Assembly: GCA_017454745.1 (NCBI GenBank)
Contig: JAFTCL010000067.1
Span: 1 to 61,081, forward strand
From: Kiritimatiellia bacterium
GTDB taxonomy: Bacteria; Verrucomicrobiota; Kiritimatiellia; RFP12; UBA1067
Direction of reading: 5' to 3'
Length of the DNA: 61,081 bases
Shown here: positions 10,414-18,037 of the stretch, piece by piece
How the letters are laid out: each line of letters begins with the position of its first letter
Position numbering within the stretch: the first letter of the stretch is position 1
Program-made: the position numbers and the translations under genes
The notes under the pieces: model-generated
What the model was told of the DNA's origin: nothing
Seen by the model: only the letters and a program-made list of their open reading frames with translations
Databases searched by the model: none

Positions 10414-10442
10414 ATAATATCAAAAATCAGCCAACGCGTCAA
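10414..10442 (-). promoter_or_regulatory. Sigma70-type promoter of the HzsA/SUMF1 gene
   Basis: On the minus strand TTGACG (10442-10437) and TATTAT (10419-10414) are separated by exactly 17 bases. This places transcription start near 10407 and gives a leader of about 50 bases before ATG 10355. Confidence 0.7.
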
Positions 10443-10452
10443 TTGACAAATC

Positions 10453-10554
10453 GGTTGGACTGTTGGACGGTTGGACGGTTTGGCGGCTCGCCATACCGTT
10501 CACTCGTCACCCGTCACCCGTCACTCGTCACTTCATCTACCCCCTAACCCCGAA
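10453..10554. repeat. Tandem octad and heptad repeats (array 1)
   Basis: Four octads related to GGTTGGAC run from 10453 to 10484. Five heptads of the form CACTCGT or CACCCGT run from 10501 to 10535. Two more heptads, CCCCTAA and CCCCGAA, occupy 10541-10554. The tract fills the gap between the divergent HzsA/SUMF1 and dut promoters and has no open reading frame of its own. A related tract lies at 26517-26640. Confidence 0.8.
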
Positions 10555-10575
10555 AAATTTCTTTACGCATTAAGA

Positions 10576-10605
10576 TTGAATTCCGGCGGGGGAATTTTGT
10601 ATAAT
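10576..10605 (+). promoter_or_regulatory. Promoter of dut operon
   Basis: TTGAAT at 10576-10581 and a perfect TATAAT at 10600-10605 are 18 bases apart. The predicted transcription start (about 10612) is some 20 bases upstream of dut ATG 10631, which has GGGGA as ribosome site. Confidence 0.75.
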
Positions 10606-10630
10606 GGAAGCATAGTAATGGGGAATTTTC

Positions 10631-11077
10631 ATGAACGGGGTTTTGGTGAAGTTTATGCGGCTGGCGGCGGGGGCGGTGTTGCCGGCATACGCTAGAGAAG
10701 GCGACGCGGGTATGGATATCTGCGCGGTGGAGGAGGTGTCCATCGCGCCGGGCGAGCGGCGTTTGGTGCGTACTGGATGGGCCATGGAGTTGCCGCCGGG
10801 CACCGAGGCGCAAGTTCGGCCCCGCAGCGGGCTGGCGTTTAAGCACGGGGTTACGGTGCTGAACGCGCCGGGAACCATCGATTCCGGATACCGTGGCGAG
10901 ATTTGCGTCTTGCTGGTTAATCTCGGCGACTCGACCTTCCGGATCACGCCGGGAATGCGGATTGCCCAGCTGGTCATCGCCCCGGTGCTGGCGGTTCAGG
11001 CGGTCGAGACTGACGGGCTTTCCGGCAGTGAGCGCGGCGGCGGCGGTTTCGGCTCCACCGGTACCCAACCGATTTAA
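10631..11077 (+). CDS. dut: dUTP diphosphatase
   Basis: The 148-residue protein has all five trimeric dUTPase motifs in order: [35 protein letters not shown] and the Gly-rich C-terminal arm [13 protein letters not shown]. It hydrolyses dUTP to dUMP and pyrophosphate, keeping uracil out of DNA and feeding thymidylate synthesis. Length and motif spacing are those of the family. It is the first gene of a plus-strand cluster with rfbA 22 bases downstream, and probably also metK and ahcY. Confidence 0.96.
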   Translation: MNGVLVKFMRLAAGAVLPAYAREGDAGMDICAVEEVSIAPGERRLVRTGWAMELPPGTEAQVRPRSGLAFKHGVTVLNAPGTIDSGYRGEICVLLVNLGDSTFRITPGMRIAQLVIAPVLAVQAVETDGLSGSERGGGGFGSTGTQPI

Positions 11078-11099
11078 AATCAAAAACAGGAATGACGAT

Positions 11100-11978
11100 A
11101 TGGCACGAAAAGGCATAATCCTCGCCGGCGGGGCCGGCACCCGGCTTTATCCGGTAACGCGGGTGATCTGCAAACAGTTGCTCCCGATCTACGACAAGCC
11201 GATGATCTACTATCCGCTGTCCACGCTGATGCTGGCCGGAATCCGGGAGATTCTGATTATCTCCACGCCGGAGGCCACCCCGATTTTCCGGGAATTGTTC
11301 GGTGACGGTTCCCAACTCGGTCTGAACCTTTCCTACAAGGTGCAGGAGGTCCCGAACGGATTGGCCCAGGCGTTCGTGCTGGGCGCGGAGTTCATCGGGG
11401 ACGATCCGGTCTGCCTGATTTTGGGCGACAACGTCTTTTACGGTGACGGGTTGACCAGAATGCTGATGACGACCTCCGCCTCGGACCGGCCAACAGTGTT
11501 CGGCTATTACGTTAATGACCCGGAACGTTACGGGGTGGTCGGCTTTGACCGTGCGGGCAAGGTGACCAGCATCGAGGAAAAACCCAAGCGCCCGGCGTCG
11601 AATTATGCGGTGGTGGGGCTGTATTTCTACAACAACGACGTGGTGAAAGTGGCCAGTGAATTGAAACCCTCCGCCCGCGGCGAATACGAGATTACCGATG
11701 TCAACCGCTACTATCTGGAGCGTGGCGACTTGGTGGTTCGCCTGATGAGCCGCGGCATCGCGTGGCTGGACACCGGCACCCACGCTTCGCTGGCGGACGC
11801 CAACTCGTTTGTCCGGGCCGTGCAGGATCGCCAGGGGCTGAAAATCGCCTGTCTGGAAGAGATCGCCTGGCGGCAGGGCTTTATTACCACCGACCAGTTG
11901 AAGGCGCTTGCCGAAAGCCAGCGCAAGTCAACCTACGGTGAGTATCTAAACAAGCTTGTGTTCTCCGCCGATTTTTGA
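11100..11978 (+). CDS. rfbA: Glucose-1-phosphate thymidylyltransferase
   Basis: This 292-residue enzyme makes dTDP-glucose from glucose-1-phosphate and dTTP, the first step of dTDP-rhamnose synthesis for surface polysaccharide. It shows the nucleotidyltransferase signature [11 protein letters not shown] at residues about 9-19, [25 protein letters not shown] and the C-terminal [11 protein letters not shown] 11100 was chosen because it gives the standard family length and N-terminus ([11 protein letters not shown]) behind CAGGA; the frame stays open upstream but only as dut antiframe. No rfbB, rfbC or rfbD lies in this window. Confidence 0.95.
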   Translation: MARKGIILAGGAGTRLYPVTRVICKQLLPIYDKPMIYYPLSTLMLAGIREILIISTPEATPIFRELFGDGSQLGLNLSYKVQEVPNGLAQAFVLGAEFIGDDPVCLILGDNVFYGDGLTRMLMTTSASDRPTVFGYYVNDPERYGVVGFDRAGKVTSIEEKPKRPASNYAVVGLYFYNNDVVKVASELKPSARGEYEITDVNRYYLERGDLVVRLMSRGIAWLDTGTHASLADANSFVRAVQDRQGLKIACLEEIAWRQGFITTDQLKALAESQRKSTYGEYLNKLVFSADF

Positions 11979-12060
11979 TACATTCATCTTTTCTTTGCGG
12001 GAACCCGGTTGGTGACTTACCGGCGCCTTTCCGTAGAGTTAACAGAGGAGTCATGTTGTA
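11979..12060 (+). other. metK leader region, no recognised riboswitch
   Basis: This 82-base gap has a weak inverted repeat (CCGGT 12005-12009 with ACCGG 12019-12023) and an AGAGGAG ribosome site before metK. I compared it by eye with SAM and SAH riboswitch cores and saw no match. Confidence 0.3.
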
Positions 12061-13242
12061 ATGAGTAAATTGTCTTCACGTCACGTTTTCACCTCCGAGG
12101 CGGTCTCGGAGGGCCATCCCGACAAGGTTTGCGACCAGATTTCCGATGCGGTTCTCGACGCCTGCCTGGCGCTTGATCCCGGTTCGCACGTTGCCTGCGA
12201 AACCGCGGTCGGTACCAATATGGTCTGCAACCTTGGCGAGGTTACCTGCAAAGGCTGGAAATCGGTCAACCCCCAGCAAATCGCCCGCGAGGTGGTTAAG
12301 GATATCGGGTATGACAATCCCGCCGAGGGTTTCAGCTACGACACCTTCAATTACATCTGCGCCCTCCACGGCCAGTCGCCCGACATCAACCAGGGGGTAA
12401 GCAAGGCGACTCTGGAAGAACAAGGGGCGGGCGACCAGGGCATGATGTTCGGTTACGCCTCCAACGCCACGCCGGAACTGATGCCGGCGCCGATCGTTTA
12501 CGCCCACCAGCTGTTGCAGTACTTTACCGCGCTGCGCAAGAACCGCGAGATCCCGTACCTCCGTCCGGATTCCAAGTCTCAGGTCAGCGTGCTTTACGAT
12601 GGCGGCAAGGCGAAGGAAATTACCGCCGTGGTTATCTCCCACCAGACCGGCCCGGTGGGCATTGAGACCATCCGCAAGGATTTGGAGGAGGCCGCCCGTC
12701 AGCTGCTCAAGGGTACCGGCTTGCTGACCAACCAGACCAAATTCCACATCAACCCGACCGGGCGTTTCGAGATCGGCGGGCCGTGCGGCGATTCCGGATT
12801 GACCGGGCGCAAGATTATCGTGGACACCTACGGCGGGGTCGGGTCGCACGGCGGCGGGGCTTTCTCCGGAAAAGATCCCTCCAAGGTTGACCGTTCCGCC
12901 GCGTATTACGGACGGTATGCCGCCAAGAATATCGTCGCCGCCGGTCTTGCCGACAAGTGCGAGATTCAGGTCGCCTACGCGATCGGCGTCGCCGAGCCGA
13001 TCAGCATCAACGTGAGCACTTACGGCACCGGCAAGGTCTCCGAGGAGAAGCTTGCCGACGCGCTGATGAACGGCGGGATTTTCGATTTCCGTCCCGGCAT
13101 GCTGGTGCAGGAACTCGGATTGACCAAGCCCGACGGCTGGTCGTACCGCAAGACCGCGAATTACGGCCATTTCGGGCGCGAAGGCTTCCCGTGGGAGAAG
13201 ACCGACAAGGTTGGCCAGCTAAAGGACTTTTTCAAACTGTAA
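12061..13242 (+). CDS. metK: S-adenosylmethionine synthetase
   Basis: The 393-residue protein makes S-adenosylmethionine from methionine and ATP. Family motifs are clear: the N-terminal [18 protein letters not shown], the [13 protein letters not shown] hexapeptide region, and the phosphate-binding [18 protein letters not shown] near residue 263. Length is usual for bacterial MetK. Its partner gene ahcY starts 17 bases downstream, so the two halves of the methyl cycle (SAM formation and SAH removal) are co-expressed. Confidence 0.97.
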   Translation: MSKLSSRHVFTSEAVSEGHPDKVCDQISDAVLDACLALDPGSHVACETAVGTNMVCNLGEVTCKGWKSVNPQQIAREVVKDIGYDNPAEGFSYDTFNYICALHGQSPDINQGVSKATLEEQGAGDQGMMFGYASNATPELMPAPIVYAHQLLQYFTALRKNREIPYLRPDSKSQVSVLYDGGKAKEITAVVISHQTGPVGIETIRKDLEEAARQLLKGTGLLTNQTKFHINPTGRFEIGGPCGDSGLTGRKIIVDTYGGVGSHGGGAFSGKDPSKVDRSAAYYGRYAAKNIVAAGLADKCEIQVAYAIGVAEPISINVSTYGTGKVSEEKLADALMNGGIFDFRPGMLVQELGLTKPDGWSYRKTANYGHFGREGFPWEKTDKVGQLKDFFKL

Positions 13243-13259
13243 GCGGAGGGGATTTCTAA

Positions 13260-14654
13260 GTGGACTGCAAGATCAAGGATATCGGTTTGGCGGAACTGGG
13301 GCGCAAAACTATCCGCGTGGAAGAGAAGGAAATGCCGGGACTGATGGCGACACGAGCCAAGTACGGTCCGCAAAAGCCCCTTGCCGGGGCCAGAGTGACC
13401 GGTTCGTTGCACATGACCATCGAAACCGCCGTGCTGATCGAGACGCTCAAGGAGCTGGGCGCGGACGTGCGCTGGGCCAGCTGCAATATCTTTTCCACCC
13501 AAGACCACGCCGCCGCCGCGATTGCCGCCACCGGCACCCCGGTTTTCGCTTGGAAAGGCGAGACGCTTGAGGAATACTGGTGGTGTACCAAACAGGCGCT
13601 CACTTGGCCCGACGGCGACGGCCCAGACCTGATCGTCGACGACGGCGGTGACGCCACGTTGCTGCTGCATCTGGGCTACCAGGCCGAGAACGACCCCTCG
13701 TTTTTGGAGGTCGAGCCGGAGTCGGAAGAGGAGCAGGTGATTTACGTGCTAATCCGGAAAACCCTGAAAGAGGAGCCGGGTTATTTCCATCGGGCGGTGG
13801 CGCGTTGCCGCGGGGTGTCGGAGGAAACCACCACCGGGGTGCACCGGCTGTACCAGCGGGCGGCGGCGAATAAGCTGCTCTTCCCGGCAATCAACGTCAA
13901 CGACTCGGTCACCAAGTCGAAATTCGACAACATTTACGGTTGTCGCGAATCGCTGGTAGACGGCATCAAGCGGGCGATGGACATCATGGTCGCCGGAAAG
14001 CTCGCCTTTGTCTGCGGCTACGGCGATGTCGGCAAGGGTTGCGCCGAGGCGATGCGCGGCAGCCACGCCCAGGTGTGGGTGTCTGAAATCGACCCCATTT
14101 GCGCTTTGCAGGCCTGCATGGCGGGGTTCAAGGTCACCACGATCGAGGAAGCCCTTCCGTACGCCAACATCTTTGTCACCGCCACCGGTAATTGCGACAT
14201 CATTACCGCCGAACACATGAGCAAGATGCGCGACCAGGCCATTGTCTGCAACATCGGCCATTTCGACAACGAAATCCGCATGGCGGAGTTAAAACGTTGG
14301 CCGGGCGTCAAGTGCGTCAACATCAAACCCCAGGTTGACCAGTGGATATTTCCGGACGGCCATTGCGTTTACGTGCTTGCGGAGGGGCGCTTGGTGAATC
14401 TCGGATGCGCCACCGGCCATCCGGCGTTTGTTATGTCCAACAGCTTCACCAACCAGTGTCTGGCGCAAATGAAACTCTGGCGCGAGAAGCTGGACGTTGC
14501 GGTGTACCGGCTTTCCAAAGAACTGGACGAGGAGGTCGCCCGGCTTCATCTTGGTCAGTTGGGGGCCAAGCTTACCCGACTCACCCAGAAACAGGCGGAT
14601 TACATCGGCGTTCCGGTTGACGGTCCGTACAAGCCGGATTTCTACCGCTACTGA
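13260..14654 (+). CDS. ahcY: Adenosylhomocysteinase
   Basis: This 464-residue NAD-dependent enzyme splits S-adenosylhomocysteine into adenosine and homocysteine. It starts with GTG at 13260, eight bases after GGAGGGG. Visible motifs are [11 protein letters not shown], the substrate loop with [11 protein letters not shown], the Rossmann loop [13 protein letters not shown] near residue 257, and the family C-terminus KPDFYRY. It follows metK closely and ends before a strong terminator, so it is the last gene of the dut-rfbA-metK-ahcY run. Confidence 0.97.
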   Translation: MDCKIKDIGLAELGRKTIRVEEKEMPGLMATRAKYGPQKPLAGARVTGSLHMTIETAVLIETLKELGADVRWASCNIFSTQDHAAAAIAATGTPVFAWKGETLEEYWWCTKQALTWPDGDGPDLIVDDGGDATLLLHLGYQAENDPSFLEVEPESEEEQVIYVLIRKTLKEEPGYFHRAVARCRGVSEETTTGVHRLYQRAAANKLLFPAINVNDSVTKSKFDNIYGCRESLVDGIKRAMDIMVAGKLAFVCGYGDVGKGCAEAMRGSHAQVWVSEIDPICALQACMAGFKVTTIEEALPYANIFVTATGNCDIITAEHMSKMRDQAIVCNIGHFDNEIRMAELKRWPGVKCVNIKPQVDQWIFPDGHCVYVLAEGRLVNLGCATGHPAFVMSNSFTNQCLAQMKLWREKLDVAVYRLSKELDEEVARLHLGQLGAKLTRLTQKQADYIGVPVDGPYKPDFYRY

Positions 14655-14680
14655 TTTTGAGCGTGTAACTCGGCGGTATA

Positions 14681-14716
14681 AAAAAACGCCCGGCGGCAAG
14701 GCCGGGCGTTTTTTTT
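14681..14716 (+). terminator. Rho-independent terminator, probably bidirectional
   Basis: A perfect nine-pair GC-rich stem (ACGCCCGGC 14686-14694 with GCCGGGCGT 14701-14709, six-base loop) is followed by eight T and preceded by six A. It ends ahcY transcripts and, read on the minus strand, also ends the yegP-like gene. Confidence 0.93.
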
Positions 14717-14743
14717 ATGTGCCGTCAAAAAATCGGTGTTCTT

Positions 14744-15112
14744 TTAGCCTTTGACCACTTTGGAGTTGGCGGCGTTCTTGCGCACCGACTCAATTCCAGC
14801 CAGGCAGCTGTCCAGCTTGTTGTAACCCTCGCCGACCGCGATGATTTGGCCGTTGGTGGCTTTCAGGCGGAAACGGAACTCGCCGCGCTTGTCCTTGTAA
14901 ACCTCGAATTTGGGGTTTTTCTGAACCGCGAAGCCCTCTTCCGTCTGGTTTTCCAGCGCGGCTATCGGCGCGTTCTTCTGGACGCTTGCGATACCGGCGG
15001 CACAGGTTTTCTCGGACTTATAAACTTGGCTGGAGGCAATGATCTGGCCGTTGGTGGCCTTCAGGTTGAACATCGGTCCAGACTTGGCGTTGCTGATAAC
15101 GAACGTACCCAT
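14744..15112 (-). CDS. YegP-family (DUF1508) protein with two repeats
   Basis: The 122-residue protein consists of two copies of the small DUF1508 unit. Each carries the signature LKATNGQIIA (about residues 17-27 and 82-92) followed by a segment ending in GI.SV.KNA. YegP proteins are small, cytoplasmic and of poorly known function. The ribosome site is GAGGAGT; the gene has its own promoter at 15165-15193 and ends at the shared terminator. Confidence 0.9.
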   Translation of the reverse strand: MGTFVISNAKSGPMFNLKATNGQIIASSQVYKSEKTCAAGIASVQKNAPIAALENQTEEGFAVQKNPKFEVYKDKRGEFRFRLKATNGQIIAVGEGYNKLDSCLAGIESVRKNAANSKVVKG

Positions 15113-15164
15113 CTCAATACTCCTCGTTTAGCTTGTTTGACAGACACAACTTCCAACATTGGTA

Positions 15165-15193
15165 ATAGTACTAATTTAAACTTGAAAACACAA
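15165..15193 (-). promoter_or_regulatory. Promoter of yegP-like gene
   Basis: On the minus strand TTGTGT (15193-15188) and TACTAT (15170-15165) are 17 bases apart. The same -35 word occurs in the promoter of the ferredoxin oxidoreductase operon. Confidence 0.6.
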
Positions 15194-15317
15194 CTCTAAA
15201 ATTCGATTATTTCAAAAAAAGCGTAACTTGACATGATGCGTAGCCCAGAAATCCGCCACAACCGTCCGCCTGGTTAATCCGCTACGCCTTTTTTCATAAA
15301 TTCCTTATTGTTTTACT

Positions 15318-15347
15318 TTGCATCGGCGGCGGCCATCAGTGTATAAT
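15318..15347 (+). promoter_or_regulatory. Promoter before the four-helix-bundle pseudogene
   Basis: TTGCAT (15318-15323) and a perfect TATAAT (15342-15347) lie 18 bases apart, about 60 bases upstream of the gene start. The rest of 15194-15317 contains no gene; AAAAAAAGCGTA near 15215 and TACGCCTTTTTT near 15284 could pair. Confidence 0.6.
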
Positions 15348-15415
15348 ACTCCGCATGGAGAAAGGAACTCACCCATGAAACAGATCTGGCGCGGGAAGGA
15401 ACAAGGAGAATGGCG

Positions 15416-16183
15416 ATGAAAGGGACGGAAATGACGGAAGGGACCGCGCGCGTCGCTTCGGTCGCTTCGATCCCTTCCATCCCCCGTATCGTGCTGCCGC
15501 ACGGCGGCTACCGGAAGCTGATCGTCTATCGCAAGAGCGAGGCGATCTACCAGGGCACGGTCGTGTTCTGCCGACGCTTCCCGCCCGCGCATGGCGACCG
15601 CACCGTTGACCAGATGACCTAGGCCGCGCGGAGCTGCAAGCAGAACATCGCCGAGGGGAGCGCGGCAAGCGGCGCGAGCAAGGAGACCGAGCTCAAGCTC
15701 ACCAACGTGGCGCGCGCCACGCTCGACGAACTGCTCGAGGACTACCTCGACTACCTCAAGGCGCACGGCGAGGCGGAATGGCCGGCGTGCGACGAGAAGA
15801 AGGTCGCCGCCCGCGACTTCGCGAAGGCCCACGCCGACTGGTAGGACTGGAAGACGTTTTTCGAGACCCGCCCCGCCGAAACGCTCTGCAACCTGATGGT
15901 CGTGCTGATCCAGCAGACGAAGTACCTCCTCGACCGCATGATCGCCCGCCAGGAGGCGGATTTCAAGAAGCTCGGCGGCGTGCGCGAACGGATGCACGTC
16001 GCGCGGGCCGCCGCGCGCGGCGGGGAGTGGGACAAGGCGCTCTACAGCCGCCTCGACTCGGCCGCCACCCCTGAGGATCTCGCCGCCCGCGAGGCGGAGA
16101 TCCGCCGCGAACTCGCCCGCGCCGCCGCCAGCATCCGCCGGAGGAAGGGATGGGGCGGCGGCGCCGGGAGTGAAGGGACCTAA
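15416..16183 (+). pseudogene. Four-helix-bundle-suffix protein (Avd-like fold) with two in-frame TAG codons
   Basis: One frame of 255 codons is intact except for TAG at 15620-15622 and TAG at 15842-15844. The translation around them (HGDRTVDQMT-stop-AARSCKQNIAEGS and KAHADW-stop-DWKTFFETRP) matches the four-helix-bundle suffix family, related in fold to the S23 and bAvd proteins. Later motifs LKLTNVARATLDELLEDY, IQQTKYLLDRMI and GGVRERM also fit. The first TAG stands where relatives have Gln. AAGGAG at 15403-15408 supports ATG 15416; ATG 15410 is in frame. Codons 2-24 are made of nonamer repeats (KGT EMT EGT, VAS VAS IPS). Genuine genes in the window end in TAG, so the codons are most simply nonsense mutations. 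The role of the family is unknown. Confidence 0.72.
15419..15487. repeat. Nonamer repeats, cluster A
   Basis: Three units AAAGGGACG, GAAATGACG and GAAGGGACC (15419-15445) are followed by four units of the complementary type, GTCGCTTCG twice, ATCCCTTCC and ATCCCCCGT (15452-15487). They form the N-terminal codons of the four-helix-bundle gene. Confidence 0.75.
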
Positions 16184-16213
16184 GGGACGGAAGAGACCGA
16201 AGGGACAAGCGAC
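16172..16213. repeat. Nonamer repeats, cluster B
   Basis: GAAGGGACC, TAAGGGACG, GAAGAGACC and GAAGGGACA stand in tandem and then decay to AGCGACC. The stop codon of the four-helix-bundle frame lies inside the second unit. Confidence 0.75.
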
Positions 16214-16251
16214 CAAGCCAACAGCCAATCTTAACAACAGGAGACCAACCA

Positions 16252-16551
16252 ATGACCAACCATTCATCATCACCGAGTGTCCATGGCGGCAGAGGCAGGG
16301 CGATATCGTCGCTTCTGTCCCTTTTGTCGCTTAAGTCCCTTTTCCTCATCGCACTCGCGTTTGCCGCGCCCGCACGGGCGACGGAGTTCGCCGCCGGCGA
16401 CGGCTCGGCCGCCAGCCCCTGCGAGATCGGCACCGCCGCCGAGCTCGCGAAGTTCCGCGACATCGCCAACGGCGCGAACGGCGAAACCCTAAACTGCGCC
16501 GCCTGCGCCAGGCTCACCGCGGACATCGATGAATGGTTGCGCGGGGTTTGA
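16252..16551 (+). pseudogene. Truncated secreted protein with repeat-encoded signal peptide
   Basis: This 99-residue frame starts at ATG 16252 behind CAGGAGA. Residues 19-31 form a hydrophobic core (SLLSLLSLKSLFL) built from four nonamer repeats, followed by LIALAFAAPARA and a likely cleavage site. The mature part (TEFAAGDGSAASPCEIG TAAELAKF..LTADID) resembles the first 50 residues of large GLUG/adhesin-type secreted proteins. It then breaks off: the last six codons (EWLRGV) and stop come from a 20-bp direct repeat at 16541. I read it as a gene cut by an insertion or deletion. A short genuine exported peptide is possible but less likely. Confidence 0.55.
16308..16343. repeat. Nonamer repeats, cluster C, inside a signal peptide
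   Basis: GTCGCTTCT, GTCCCTTTT, GTCGCTTAA and GTCCCTTTT run in tandem. They are the reverse-complement type of cluster B and encode Ser-Leu-Leu style tripeptides. Confidence 0.78.
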
Positions 16552-16578
16552 CACTCATCGCGGGGGTTTGACACTTTT
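16541..16578. repeat. 20-bp-spaced direct repeats, possible insertion-sequence end
   Basis: GCGGGGTTTGACACT occurs twice with a period of exactly 20 bases (GTTTGACACT at 16546 and 16566). Read on the other strand each unit begins AGTGTCAAACCCC. Multiple terminal repeats of about 20 bp starting TGT are typical of IS21-family ends, but no transposase remains here. The repeats sit exactly where the secreted protein fragment stops and the phage gene fragment begins. Confidence 0.4.
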
Positions 16579-16841
16579 CAGGAAAAAAAGGGCCTCTCGG
16601 CCCGGCCGGGGGAGGAGGCGGCCAGGACGCTGTCGGCGGCGGAGAGGTAGAAGTCGTGGGGGTTGCCGGGGCGGTGGCGCTCCGACGACAGGCGCTCCAG
16701 CCATTCGCGGGTGAGCTCGGCGCAGGATTCGGCGACGGCCTCGGCGAGCGCTGCGGAGCCGGCGGCGGACCCGGCGGCGGACTCGAGGGCGCCCAGGGCG
16801 CGGAGGGCGGGGGCGATGTCTACGGTGACGGGGTCGGCCAT
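16578..16841 (-). pseudogene. Phage structural gene fragment (5' part)
   Basis: The 87-residue minus-strand frame starts at ATG 16841 with AAGGAG 11 bases upstream. The sequence (MADPVTVDIAPALRALG...CAELTREWLERLSSERH...FYLSAADSV) resembles the N-terminus of phage virion-morphogenesis-type proteins found in verrucomicrobial prophages, which are much longer. It ends within a terminator hairpin, so the final residues PGRAERPFFS are encoded by the terminator. I see no other intact phage gene, so this is a remnant. Family placement is by impression only. Confidence 0.42.
16583..16603 (-). terminator. Rho-independent terminator overlapping a gene fragment
   Basis: On the minus strand GGGCC, the tetraloop GAGA and GGCCC are followed by seven T. 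It lies inside the last codons of the phage-like fragment, an abnormal place that supports truncation. Confidence 0.7.
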
Positions 16842-16867
16842 GTCTCTTAAGGCTCCTTTTTCCCGGC

Positions 16868-16896
16868 TTGACGCGGCGGCCGGTTTGTGGTTTAAT
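16868..16896 (+). promoter_or_regulatory. Promoter-like sequence without a clear gene
   Basis: TTGACG (16868-16873) and TTTAAT (16891-16896) are separated by 17 bases. No convincing plus-strand gene follows within 400 bases, so it may be a relic or a chance match. Confidence 0.3.
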
Positions 16897-16993
16897 GTGC
16901 GGCGTTCTTTCAGACGGTGGCCCGTCTCGGACGTAGAGGCGGGGTCGGGCATGTCTGCCCGGCATCGTACCAGCCACCTCCACTCCCCCTCTC

Positions 16994-17257
16994 TTACGGT
17001 TCTTTCCACATTGAGCGCAGGATCAGGCGCGGCGCTTCGTGGTTGCGGTGGCTGGGAGCCAGGGTCATGGGGATGGTGAGGTCTGTCCCTTCCGGGCTGA
17101 ACAGCAGGTCGGCCCCGCCGCTCCCGAGAATTCCCTCCAGTTTCCATGTCCCCTTCCCCCGCAAGAGGGAGGGGATTTTTTTTATGTCGTCGAGGCTGAC
17201 GGGGATGTTGCCGCTCGCGGTGCCGGAGGAATGCAGCTTCTTCAAGATCCGGCTTGA
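16994..17257 (-). pseudogene. Unrecognised gene fragment
   Basis: The minus-strand frame gives a protein-like stretch of about 80 residues (SGNIPVSLDDIKKIPSLL...GILGSGGADLLFSPEG...APRLILRSMWKEP) ending at TAA 16994-16996. It has no sensible start: upstream of about 17257 the translation loses protein character. I do not recognise a family. It precedes the phage-like fragment in the same direction. Part of it coincides with a terminator-shaped hairpin read on the plus strand (17150-17183), so coding status is uncertain. Between 16842 and 16993 I see only minor frames. Confidence 0.3.
17150..17183 (+). terminator. Terminator-shaped hairpin in the accessory island
   Basis: CCCCTTCC (17150-17157) pairs with GGGAGGGG (17167-17174) with one wobble, followed by A and eight T. 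If active it would stop plus-strand transcripts from the promoter-like site at 16868. Confidence 0.45.
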
Positions 17258-17404
17258 CGTTGGGGAGGTGGTGAAATGAGAGTGGGAATTGTTCGCAAAT
17301 CGCAAATGACACTGGAAGCAGTCGCAAAACATCTCCTTGCTTTCGCTGCTTGGAGGCCGGGAGTTTTGGGGATCCGGCGGCGAAAGCAAACCGTGGCCTT
17401 GCGG

Positions 17405-17958
17405 AATCAGAGGGGGTTTGCGGTTGCTGGCGGTGACGGCGAGTGTGTCGCCGGGTTCAGCGTCAATATTGAGCGGGCGTTTTGGCGGAAGGGGGCGTTT
17501 GGTTTCGATTTGGGGCTGGGTTCTCGTTCTTTCGGAACAACGACTTCAAGGCCGGCGGGCAGGTCTATTCCCGTCGGGAGGCGTACGTCTCCGGCGACTA
17601 CGAGGAGACCGAGCTGACGTTCGCCGTGAAGCCGTTCTGGGACGTGACGGACTGGTTCCGGGTGCGCGGGACGCTGGGGGCGGTTGTGTCGCGCACCCAT
17701 TTCGTGTTTGACGTGTACGGCCGCGGCGACGGCGCGGATTATTCGTACCGCCAGCGGTTCGACGACTGGGCGGTCTACGGCGTGGGCGGCCTGGGCGGCA
17801 TGTTCAGCCACAAGGGCGTGTGCCTGGGTTTCGATGTCATCGCGCACTTCCTCGACGATGAGATCAAGCTGCGGCGCGATCGCCGTATAATCTCCACCGA
17901 TTTTTTCCCCCATTTGTTCGCTTTTGGCTTTTCTTTTGGGGTGGGGGTTGTGTTATAA
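17405..17958 (+). pseudogene. Frameshifted outer-membrane beta-barrel protein, 3' part
   Basis: Two overlapping frames together read as a beta-barrel: first GFAVAGGDGECVAGFSVNIE...GAFGFDLGLG, then after a shift near 17515-17530 AGFSFFRNNDFKAGGQVY...AVKPFWDVTDWFRV, continuing to the C-terminus FAFGFSFGVGVVL. Alternating hydrophobic residues and a Phe/Val-rich end fit porin-like or autotransporter-like barrels. The 5' end is missing or scrambled, and no signal peptide is visible upstream. The TATAAT at 17954-17959 overlaps its stop codon and may serve the next gene. Confidence 0.5.
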
Positions 17959-18037
17959 TCAAAGAAGCAATCGGGGTGTAGGCTTTTTGCGGCGGCCCCG
18001 TATGGTTTTACAGTTTTTGGGATAGATTGGAGCTACT

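Noticed and set aside
11979..12060. SAM or SAH riboswitch before metK
   Set aside because: Only a five-pair weak hairpin is visible and no riboswitch core was recognised by eye. A covariance-model search would decide.
15620..15844. Genome-wide reassignment of TAG to an amino acid
   Set aside because: TAG ends several intact genes here (6619-6621, 26504-26506, 53985-53987) at expected family lengths.
15305..16273. A 322-codon minus-strand frame across the four-helix-bundle locus
   Set aside because: Its translation is Ala/Arg/Leu/Gly-rich without motifs; the plus frame matches a known family despite two TAG codons.
17276..17617. A plus-strand gene starting at ATG 17276 with a strong GGAGGT ribosome site
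   Set aside because: The first 45 residues look unlike protein, no signal peptide is present, and the frame breaks into the beta-barrel fragment. The ribosome-like sequence may be chance.
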